A program made the translations under genes and the position numbers. Of a stretch of 64,000 nt of DNA, positions 57,548 through 64,000 are shown piece after piece. The notes below the pieces were generated by a model. It saw only the letters and a list, made by a program, of their open reading frames with translations. It was not told the origin of the DNA and made no database searches. Within the stretch, counting starts at the first letter, position 1. Every line of letters starts with the position of its first letter. The DNA is from Herbaspirillum sp. meg3 (GTDB taxonomy: Bacteria > Pseudomonadota > Gammaproteobacteria > Burkholderiales > Burkholderiaceae_D), in contig NZ_CP022736.1 in assembly GCF_002257565.1 (NCBI RefSeq), positions 1,302,001-1,366,000 of the forward strand, in the 5' to 3' direction.

Positions 57548-59659
57548 TCACTCTTCGACAAGCGGCGTGGAAATGCCGAGCGTGTTCATCAGATAGGCTT
57601 GCGCGCTGAATGCCGCCTGACGCGTACGCGCTTTTTTGAGTGCGTAGACGCCGTCGCAGTTCAAGTGCCACGCATTGGTGTTGTCCTTCAGATAGGGATC
57701 CAATCCTTCGCTGATGATGCGCTTCTTCAGTGTCTTGTCCAGAATCGGGAAGGCGACTTCGATACGGCGGAACAGATTTCGGTTCATCCAGTCAGCACTC
57801 GACAAGTAGACGTCATGTGCGAGGTCGTTACGGAAATAATAGATGCGCGAGTGTTCCAGATAGCGGCCGATCACCGAGCGCACGCGGATATTTTCCGACA
57901 AGCCCGCGACACCAGGGCGCAGGGCGCAAGCGCCGCGCACGATCAGATCGATCTTTACGCCGTCGGCCGATGCGGCATACAACGCGCGGATGACCGATTC
58001 ATCCAGCAGTGCGTTCATCTTGGCGATGATGCGGGCAGGGCGGCCTTCACGAGCGATCAGCGCTTCATTGCGGATGGCGCGGATAATCTCTTTTTGCAGC
58101 GAAAACGGCGCCAGCCACAGGTGGTTCAATGTACGCGGCTTGGTCAGCGTCGTCAGGTGAATGAAGACTTCGTTGACTTCGGCGGTCAGTTCACGATGCG
58201 AGGTCAGCAGACCGAAGTCAGTATAGAACTTGGTCGTGGTCGGATGATAGTTGCCTGTGCCAAGGTGGGCATAGAAATGCAGGGCATTGTCTTCGCGGCG
58301 GATCACAAGTGCGATCTTGGCATGGGTCTTCAAGCCGACGACGCCATACACAACTTGCGCGCCGGCCTGTTCCAGTTTCACGGCCCAGTTGATATTGGCT
58401 TCTTCGTCGAAGCGCGCCATCAGTTCCACGATGACAGTGACTTCCTTGCCGCGCTGGGCGGCGTGGATCAATGCCTCCATCAGATCGGAGTTCATGCCGG
58501 TGCGGTAAATCGTTTGCTTGATCGCCACCACATTCGGATCGTGTGCGGCCGTGCGGATGAAATCCACCACCGGCTGGAACGACTGGAAAGGGTGATGCAA
58601 CAAGACATCGCGCTTTTTCAGTACGGCGAAGATGTTTTCGTTTTGCAGATGCGGCGGCAACGTTGGCGAAAACGGCGGGAAGCGCAGCGCCGGCACGGAC
58701 GCCAGGTCGACCAGCTCCGACAGGCGCACCAGATTCACCGGACCCTTGACGGCATACAGGCGGTTGCGCTCGATGGAGAATTGATTCAGCAGAAACTGCG
58801 CCAGATGTTCCGGACAATTGCTGGCGACTTCCAACCGCACACCGACGCCGAACTGGCGGCTTTGCAATTCGGTCTGCAATGCCTGACGCAGGTTTTTAAC
58901 TTCCTCTTCATCCACCCACAGATCACTATTGCGCGTGACGCGGAACTGCGAATAAGCCGTGATCTCGCGGCCTGTAAATAATTCGGCAATATGCGCGTGA
59001 ATCACCGACGACAGCAGGCAGAACGACATGCCTTTCTTGTCCGACAGCCCGTCAGGAAGACGGATCACGCGCGGCAGAACGCGGGGCGCCTTGACGATCG
59101 CGATCGCCGTGCCGCGGCCGAAGGCGTCCTTGCCCGACAGCTCGATGATGAAATTCAGACTCTTGTTCAGCACCTGCGGGAAGGGGTGAGCCGGATCGAG
59201 GCCGATCGGCGTCAGCAGCGGTCGCACATTCTGTTCGAAGTACTGCTTGACCCAGGCGCGCTGCGCGTCGTTGCGGTCTTCGTGACGCAGCAGGTGGATG
59301 CCCTTGTTGGCCAGTTGCGGGAGGATGTCCTTGTTCAGCAATTCATACTGGCGCGCAACGATCTGGTGGCATTCGATGCTGGTACGTTCCAGCGCGGCGC
59401 TCAGCTCCGGCGGATCGATATGTTCGCCTTCAATGCGGTTGGCAAGCAGGCTGGCGATACGCACTTCGAAGAATTCGTCGAGGTTGCTGCTGCAGATGCA
59501 CAGATAGCGCAAACGCTCGAGCAACGGGATCTGTTTGTTTTCCGCCTGAGCCAGAACACGGCGGTTGAACGCCAATTGTGACAGTTCGCGATTGAGATAA
59601 ATGGCGGTCGGATTGATTTCCGTATGGGAAGTATCTTCCGGCTTTTCTTTTCTGGTCAT
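57548..59659 (-). CDS. ppk: polyphosphate kinase 1
   Basis: The 703-residue protein has the four PPK1 domains. The N-domain opens YLNRELSQLAFNRRVLAQAE, then CSSNLDEFFEVR. The catalytic histidines are His446 (LKTHAKIALVIRRED) and His465 (FYAHLGTGNYHPTTTKFYTD). Their spacing of 19 equals that of E. coli His435 and His454. The C-terminal domain has SADWMNRNLFRRIEVAFPIL. It makes polyphosphate from ATP. A Pho box lies 49 bases upstream, so phosphate starvation should induce it together with the divergent pst operon. Confidence 0.96.
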   Translation of the reverse strand: MTRKEKPEDTSHTEINPTAIYLNRELSQLAFNRRVLAQAENKQIPLLERLRYLCICSSNLDEFFEVRIASLLANRIEGEHIDPPELSAALERTSIECHQIVARQYELLNKDILPQLANKGIHLLRHEDRNDAQRAWVKQYFEQNVRPLLTPIGLDPAHPFPQVLNKSLNFIIELSGKDAFGRGTAIAIVKAPRVLPRVIRLPDGLSDKKGMSFCLLSSVIHAHIAELFTGREITAYSQFRVTRNSDLWVDEEEVKNLRQALQTELQSRQFGVGVRLEVASNCPEHLAQFLLNQFSIERNRLYAVKGPVNLVRLSELVDLASVPALRFPPFSPTLPPHLQNENIFAVLKKRDVLLHHPFQSFQPVVDFIRTAAHDPNVVAIKQTIYRTGMNSDLMEALIHAAQRGKEVTVIVELMARFDEEANINWAVKLEQAGAQVVYGVVGLKTHAKIALVIRREDNALHFYAHLGTGNYHPTTTKFYTDFGLLTSHRELTAEVNEVFIHLTTLTKPRTLNHLWLAPFSLQKEIIRAIRNEALIAREGRPARIIAKMNALLDESVIRALYAASADGVKIDLIVRGACALRPGVAGLSENIRVRSVIGRYLEHSRIYYFRNDLAHDVYLSSADWMNRNLFRRIEVAFPILDKTLKKRIISEGLDPYLKDNTNAWHLNCDGVYALKKARTRQAAFSAQAYLMNTLGISTPLVEE

Positions 59660-59707
59660 GCGTTATTCCTGTATCCCTGGCAATTTTTTCGCAGTGTAGG
59701 GCGGCTG

Positions 59708-59727
59708 TATGACAAGTTAATGACAAG
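59708..59727 (-). promoter_or_regulatory. Pho box upstream of ppk
   Basis: On the minus strand, CTTGTCATTAACTTGTCATA holds two CTTGTCAT repeats 11 bases apart, matching the CTGTCAT direct-repeat structure of PhoB sites. It lies 49 bases before the ppk start codon. Confidence 0.8.
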
Positions 59728-59879
59728 CCCGGAAGAGCCGTGTCACAAATCTCTGTGCCTTGATGTCACTGCATTTCCGCGTGGAAATTATTCTTTTGAC
59801 TTCGATTCTACTCCGAGTGCTTGCCCTCTAAGACGTGTTGTCAGAAAGAAATGGAATCCTTTTCCTTCATGACAAGGCC

Positions 59880-59899
59880 GGGTCATAAACTCGTCACAT
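59880..59899 (+). promoter_or_regulatory. Pho box upstream of pstS
   Basis: GGTCATAAACTCGTCACAT contains GTCAT and CGTCAC half-sites 11 bases apart, in the pattern of PhoB binding sites, about 135 bases before pstS. A further ATGACAAGG lies at 59868-59876. The 375-base ppk-pstS gap holds no other gene. Confidence 0.75.
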
Positions 59900-60034
59900 T
59901 TGCTGGTTAAAGTTCACCCCGTCCCTGGAACTCATTCCATAAATACGTCGCTTGAACGGGTAAGCAATCGCTGAGACGACGATTTATGAAATGGGTTCTT
60001 CGACAAACTATCTCGTCAAACAAAGGAGCAAGAC

Positions 60035-61084
60035 ATGGGGTTTCATCACATTCTTAAATCTGTTGCGGTAGCAGTGTGCGGCACGGTCGCTTTTTCTGCA
60101 GCAGCACATGCAGCAGAAATCACCGGCGCAGGCGCATCGTTTCCGTACCCGATTTACGCCAAATGGGCAGAATCGTACAAGGCTGCTACCGGTAACAGCC
60201 TGAACTACCAATCCATCGGTTCCGGTGGCGGCATCAAGCAAATCAAGGCCAAGACTGTTGATTTCGGTGCATCCGATGCTCCTCTGTCGCAAGCTGAACT
60301 CGAGGCTGACGGCCTGACACAATTCCCGGCAGTCGTCGGCGGTGTGGTACCGGTCATCAACTTGGACGGCACTACTCCAGGCCAGGTCAAGCTGTCCGGT
60401 CAAGTGTTGGGCGACATCTACTCGGGCAAGATCACCAAGTGGAATGCTCCTGAAATCGCTGCTCTGAACGCAGGCGTCAAGCTGCCGGCAGAAGACATCA
60501 CTGTCGTCTACCGTTCCGACGGTTCGGGCACATCGTTCGTGTTCACCAGCTACCTGTCGAAGGCAAATGCTGACTTCAAGTCGAAGATCGGCGCAGGTAC
60601 AGCAGTCAAGTGGCCAGTCGGCGTGGGTGGCAAGGGTAACGAAGGTGTTGCCGCCAACGTTCAAAAGGTCAAGGGCGCAATCGGCTACGTCGAATACGCT
60701 TACGTGAAGAAGAACAAACTGAACTACACCCAGCTGAAGAACAAGGACGGCACTTTCGTGTCGCCTGACGACGCGACATTCAAGGCAGCTACTGCTGCTG
60801 CTGACTGGGCCAAGACTCCAGGTTTCGCCGTTGACTTCACTGATGCAGCCGGCAAGAACAGCTGGCCTATCAGCAGCGCAACCTTCATCCTGCTGCACAA
60901 GGCACAAGCTGCCGATGGCGCCAAGGGTAAGGAAGTCCTGAAGTTCTTCGACTGGGCCTACAAGAATGGCGGCGCCGCTGCTGCTGATCTGGACTACGTG
61001 CCACTGCCAGCATCGGTCACCAAGCTGGTTGAAGATTCCTGGAAAGCCAATGTCAAGGACAGCTCCGGCAAGGCAATCTGGTAA
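60035..61084 (+). CDS. pstS: phosphate ABC transporter substrate-binding protein PstS
   Basis: The 349-residue periplasmic protein has AAAGGAG upstream and a signal peptide (AVAVCGTVAFSAAAHAAEIT). The phosphate-binding fold is clear: ITGAGASFPYPIYAKWAESY, LNYQSIGSGGGIKQIKAKTV, DFGASDAPLSQAEL, and VYRSDGSGTSFVFTSYLSKA with the Ser/Asp/Ser contacts. Codon use is biased toward highly expressed codons (GCT, GGT, CGT), unlike the neighbours. Two hairpins separate it from pstC, as is common where PstS is made in excess. It is induced through the Pho box at 59880. Confidence 0.97.
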   Translation: MGFHHILKSVAVAVCGTVAFSAAAHAAEITGAGASFPYPIYAKWAESYKAATGNSLNYQSIGSGGGIKQIKAKTVDFGASDAPLSQAELEADGLTQFPAVVGGVVPVINLDGTTPGQVKLSGQVLGDIYSGKITKWNAPEIAALNAGVKLPAEDITVVYRSDGSGTSFVFTSYLSKANADFKSKIGAGTAVKWPVGVGGKGNEGVAANVQKVKGAIGYVEYAYVKKNKLNYTQLKNKDGTFVSPDDATFKAATAAADWAKTPGFAVDFTDAAGKNSWPISSATFILLHKAQAADGAKGKEVLKFFDWAYKNGGAAAADLDYVPLPASVTKLVEDSWKANVKDSSGKAIW

Positions 61085-61105
61085 TCAGTATTCAGTACTG
61101 CCCCG

Positions 61106-61185
61106 GGTACGCCCAAGCGGCGTACCAAATGTGCACTAACTGAAACATGGCAGGGCTGCGGCGAACCAGCAGGTCTCCGCAGCCC
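61106..61185 (+). promoter_or_regulatory. two intercistronic hairpins between pstS and pstC
   Basis: GGTACGCC/GGCGTACC (61106-61126) and GGGCTGCGG/CCGCAGCCC (61153-61185) form two strong stems without a T-run. They occupy the pstS-pstC gap. They probably protect the pstS message from 3' decay or partly stop transcription, so that PstS exceeds the membrane subunits. Confidence 0.6.
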
Positions 61186-61205
61186 GCTACTAAATGGTGA
61201 AAACA

Positions 61206-62240
61206 ATGAGCTCAAACATCTCTGCCACGACCATGTCGAACACCGATCTAGGTAAGCCTCCCGTAGATACGTCTGCGCAGCAAGCTCATGAAGAGCTGTT
61301 GGCAACGATGCGCAAGCAACGCATTCAAGATTTCCTCTTTCATAAAGTCACGCTGATCTTCGCATTGTCGGTATTGCTGATGCTCGGCGGGATTATTGTT
61401 TCCCTCTTTATCGGCGCCTGGCCGGCCTTCCATGAATTTGGCCCCGGCTTCATCACGCGCGTGGAGTGGGATCCGGTCAATGACCAATATGGCGCAGCGA
61501 TTGCCATCGTCGGCACGCTGACTACTTCGCTGATCGCGCTGCTGATCGCTTTTCCGGTCAGCTTCGGCATCGCATTGTTCCTTACTGAAATCTGCCCGAG
61601 CCGCCTGCGTCGTCCGCTCGGCACCGCAGTTGAGTTGCTGGCCGGCGTGCCAAGCATCATCTACGGCATGTGGGGTTTGTTCGTGTTTGCACCGCTGTTT
61701 GCCGAATACGGCCAGCCGGTCTTGAAAGCGACTATCGGTCAACTGCCGGTGATCGGCGCCTTGTTCCAGGGCCCGACCATGGGTATCGGCATCATGACCG
61801 CCGGCCTGATCCTGTCGGTCATGATCATCCCGTTCATCGCTTCCGTGATGCGCGACGTGTTTGAAGTCGTGCCGGCTGTGTTGAAAGAATCCGCTTACGG
61901 CCTCGGCTGTACCCGTTGGGAAGTGGTGCGCAAGGTTGTGCTGCCTTACACCAAGACCGGTGTGGTCGGTGGCGTCATGCTCGGCCTCGGTCGCGCACTC
62001 GGTGAGACGATGGCGGTCACTTTTGTGATCGGTAACTCGCACCGCCTGTCGTGGTCGCTGTTCGCCGCAGGCAACAGTATCGCTTCCACGCTCGCCAACG
62101 AAATCGCAGAAGCCTCGTCGAAGTTGCACGTGTCGTCGCTCTTCGCACTCGGTCTGATCCTGTTCGTGATCACTTTCATCGTGTTGTCCGCAGCGAAGAT
62201 CATGTTGATGGGAATGACACGCAAGGAAGGTACAAAATAA
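61206..62240 (+). CDS. pstC: phosphate ABC transporter permease PstC
   Basis: The 344-residue protein starts MSSNISATTMSNTDLGK; the ATG at 61194 would add four residues, and GGTGA lies before the chosen ATG. A long cytoplasmic N-terminus (about 55 residues) precedes six or so helices. It carries the PstC motif GTAVELLAGVPSIIYGMWGL and the ATPase-contact loop ESAYGLGCTRWEVVRKVVLP, then LGRALGETMAVTFVIGN. It pairs with PstA to form the phosphate channel. pstA starts in the stop codon (TAATG). Confidence 0.95.
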   Translation: MSSNISATTMSNTDLGKPPVDTSAQQAHEELLATMRKQRIQDFLFHKVTLIFALSVLLMLGGIIVSLFIGAWPAFHEFGPGFITRVEWDPVNDQYGAAIAIVGTLTTSLIALLIAFPVSFGIALFLTEICPSRLRRPLGTAVELLAGVPSIIYGMWGLFVFAPLFAEYGQPVLKATIGQLPVIGALFQGPTMGIGIMTAGLILSVMIIPFIASVMRDVFEVVPAVLKESAYGLGCTRWEVVRKVVLPYTKTGVVGGVMLGLGRALGETMAVTFVIGNSHRLSWSLFAAGNSIASTLANEIAEASSKLHVSSLFALGLILFVITFIVLSAAKIMLMGMTRKEGTK

Positions 62241-63157
62241 TGAATCAACCTGTCAATCAAACGACCGCTCCAGTGCAATCAGCACACGCCAAGCCAGAAC
62301 TTAACTCGCCGATGAACCCGGTGTATCGCCGCCGTCTGTTGCAACATCGCATCGGCATGCTGTTCTCTTTTCTGGCGATGGCAGCCGGCCTGATCGTTCT
62401 GGCCTGGATTCTGCTGACGCTGGTGATCAAGGGCTTCAGCGCGATCAATATCGGCATGCTCACGCAAAACACCCCATCGCCAGGCGGCGACGGCGGCGGT
62501 CTGCTCAACCCGATCATCGGCAGCCTGATGATGGTCGGCATCGGTACCCTGATCAGTACGCCGATCGGTATTCTGGCCGGCATCTATCTGGCTGAATACG
62601 GCGAAGAAAGCAAGCTGGCGCAAACCACACGTTTCGTCACCGACATCATGCTGTCGGCGCCATCGATCGTCATCGGTCTGTTTGTCTACGCGATCTACGT
62701 CGCCAACGTCGGCCACTTCTCCGGCTGGGCAGGTACCTTCGCCATCTCGCTGATTGCGATTCCGGTGGTGGTGCGTACGACCGACAACATGTTGAAGCTG
62801 GTGCCAAGCAGCCTGCGCGAAGCTGCATTCTCGCTGGGCGCGCCGCGCTGGAAAGTTGCGATGATGATCCGTCTGCGCGCTGTCAAAGCCGGCGTCGTGA
62901 CGGGCGTGTTGCTGGCGGTGGCGCGTATTTCCGGTGAGACGGCGCCGCTGCTGTTTACTGCGCTCAACAACCAGTTCTTCAGCACCAACATGAATCAACC
63001 GATCGCCAACTTGCCGGTGGTGATCAACCAGTTCGCCATGAGTCCTTACGACAACTGGGTCGCACTTGCATGGGGTGGCGCCTTGCTGATCACGTTCAGC
63101 GTGCTCGCCCTGAACATCCTGTCCCGAACCATGTTTAGCCAACGCGTTCCAGGCTAA
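62240..63157 (+). CDS. pstA: phosphate ABC transporter permease PstA
   Basis: The 305-residue inner-membrane protein starts MNQPVNQTTAPVQSA at the ATG sharing one base with the pstC stop; the longer track is a pstC shadow. The PstA signature MLSAPSIVIGLFVYAIYVAN, the loop EAAFSLGAPRWKVAMMIRLR and VARISGETAPLLFTALNNQF are present. It has about six helices. It works with PstC, PstB and PstS in high-affinity phosphate uptake. Confidence 0.95.
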   Translation: MNQPVNQTTAPVQSAHAKPELNSPMNPVYRRRLLQHRIGMLFSFLAMAAGLIVLAWILLTLVIKGFSAINIGMLTQNTPSPGGDGGGLLNPIIGSLMMVGIGTLISTPIGILAGIYLAEYGEESKLAQTTRFVTDIMLSAPSIVIGLFVYAIYVANVGHFSGWAGTFAISLIAIPVVVRTTDNMLKLVPSSLREAAFSLGAPRWKVAMMIRLRAVKAGVVTGVLLAVARISGETAPLLFTALNNQFFSTNMNQPIANLPVVINQFAMSPYDNWVALAWGGALLITFSVLALNILSRTMFSQRVPG

Positions 63158-63209
63158 AGAAACAAGCGATCCCAGCGAATCCAGATAAGTGAATCGACAA
63201 GAGAACACT

Positions 63210-63995
63210 ATGACTACTCAGACATCCGCAACTGCAGACAAGAAATCGACCATTGAAATTTCTCAGCTGAATTTCTACTACGGTGGTTTTCATGGCCTGA
63301 AGAACATCAACATGAACATCTTCGAAGGCAAGGTCACCGCCTTCATCGGCCCGTCGGGCTGCGGCAAATCGACGCTGTTGCGCACCTTCAACCGGATGTA
63401 TGACCTGTACCCGGGTCAACGCGCTGAAGGCAAGATCATGTATGCCGGCAAGAACATCCTTGAGCCGGGCCAGGACTTGAACATGCTGCGCGCCAAGGTC
63501 GGCATGGTGTTCCAGAAGCCGACACCGTTCCCGATGTCGGTCTACGACAACATCGCTTTCGGCATCCGTCTGTACGAAAACCTGCCCAAGGGCGAAATGG
63601 ACGAGCGCGTCGAATGGGCGCTCAACAAGGCGGCATTGTGGGGCGAAGTCAAAGACAAGCTGAACAAGAGCGGTCTATCCCTGTCCGGCGGTCAGCAACA
63701 ACGTCTGTGCATCGCCCGCGGCGTCGCGGTCAAGCCTGAAGTGCTGCTGCTGGACGAACCGACATCGGCGCTGGATCCGATCTCGACCGCCAAAGTGGAA
63801 GAGCTGATCGGCGAGCTGAAGAACGACTACACCATCGCCATCGTCACGCACAACATGCAACAAGCGGCGCGCTGCTCGGATTACACCGCCTACATGTACC
63901 TGGGCGAATTGATGGAATTTGGCGAGACCGACCAGATTTTCATGAATCCGGCACGCAAAGAAACCCAAGACTACATAACAGGCCGCTTTGGTTAA
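63210..63995 (+). CDS. pstB: phosphate ABC transporter ATP-binding protein PstB
   Basis: The 261-residue ATPase is read from the ATG at 63210 with AGAGAAC upstream; a GTG at 63189 is rejected. Motifs: FIGPSGCGKSTLLRTFNRMY (Walker A, with the PstB-specific RTFNRM), VGMVFQKPTPFPMSVYDNI, signature LSLSGGQQQRLCIARGVAVK, Walker B LLLDEPTSALDPISTAKVEE and switch His in IVTHNMQQAARCSDYTAYM. It ends 5 bases before the end of the window; phoU normally follows. Confidence 0.97.
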   Translation: MTTQTSATADKKSTIEISQLNFYYGGFHGLKNINMNIFEGKVTAFIGPSGCGKSTLLRTFNRMYDLYPGQRAEGKIMYAGKNILEPGQDLNMLRAKVGMVFQKPTPFPMSVYDNIAFGIRLYENLPKGEMDERVEWALNKAALWGEVKDKLNKSGLSLSGGQQQRLCIARGVAVKPEVLLLDEPTSALDPISTAKVEELIGELKNDYTIAIVTHNMQQAARCSDYTAYMYLGELMEFGETDQIFMNPARKETQDYITGRFG

Positions 63996-64000
63996 TGGGT

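Noticed and set aside
1..64000. tRNA, rRNA, CRISPR arrays, insertion sequences, phage genes
   Set aside because: I looked for cloverleaf patterns, regularly spaced repeats and transposase or integrase motifs and saw none. A dedicated tRNA or covariance-model search was not possible here.

Overview
The window is high-GC chromosomal DNA from a betaproteobacterium. The codon usage, the TorF-type porin, the ornithine-lipid acyltransferase operon and the ppk-sixA-pst arrangement suggest an Oxalobacteraceae member, most like Herbaspirillum. This is inferred from gene content; no rRNA or tRNA gene is present to confirm it. I saw no prophage, transposase or CRISPR array.

Layout. (1) 1-5.2 kb: end of an amidohydrolase gene, an NAD(P)-binding protein, a membrane metallophosphoesterase, and a GlxA-type regulator divergent from an MFS transporter. 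(2) 5.2-11.6 kb: an electrophile/xenobiotic reduction block. A LysR gene is followed by a leftward SnoaL-SDR-Old Yellow Enzyme operon, a divergent TetR gene with a TAGAC/GTCTA operator, then an MDR reductase and a flavin monooxygenase. (3) 11.6-21.8 kb: a nitrogen-scavenging island. A PuuE-like deacetylase, an amidase and a GntR regulator face a branched-chain-type ABC importer, whose second permease and both ATPases are fused in one 862-residue protein. HpxZ-like and HpxW-like (oxamate amidohydrolase-type) genes follow. (4) 22.1-33.1 kb: a Cache-PAS-GGDEF protein, then the complete kdp K+ system: a 30-codon ORF, kdpF, A, B, C, D and E. (5) 33.2-36.5 kb: a chemoreceptor, a small anchored protein and a porin. 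(6) 36.6-42.8 kb: a second cyclic-amide island with a GntR regulator, a NitT/TauT-type ABC importer, a one-cysteine Asp/Glu-racemase-family enzyme resembling arylmalonate decarboxylase, and a hydantoinase. (7) 43.0-50.0 kb: an outer-membrane-type protein, a DUF21/CBS protein behind a structured leader, 3-hydroxybutyrate dehydrogenase and acetoacetate decarboxylase, and an OlsB-phosphoesterase-glycosyltransferase operon. (8) 50.4-56.9 kb: three tandem chemoreceptors. (9) 57.0-64.0 kb: sixA, ppk and pstSCAB with Pho boxes; phoU would be expected just beyond the end.

The two importer islands (3 and 6) look like parallel systems. Each has an FCD-type GntR regulator, a dedicated ABC importer, a ring-opening hydrolase candidate and downstream amide or acid enzymes. 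Their substrates cannot be read from sequence.

The most unusual signal is not a gene. Three copies of a palindromic intergenic repeat (about 2.47, 29.4 and 45.4 kb) each follow a rightward gene whose 3' end is strongly G+T-rich. At two of them the DNA beyond the repeat turns strongly A+C-rich, so base skew flips at the repeat and coding sequence is affected on both sides. A 140-bp imperfect inverted repeat between the substrate-binding and permease genes of island 3, and a 13-bp paired leader before the DUF21 gene, are other unexplained structures.
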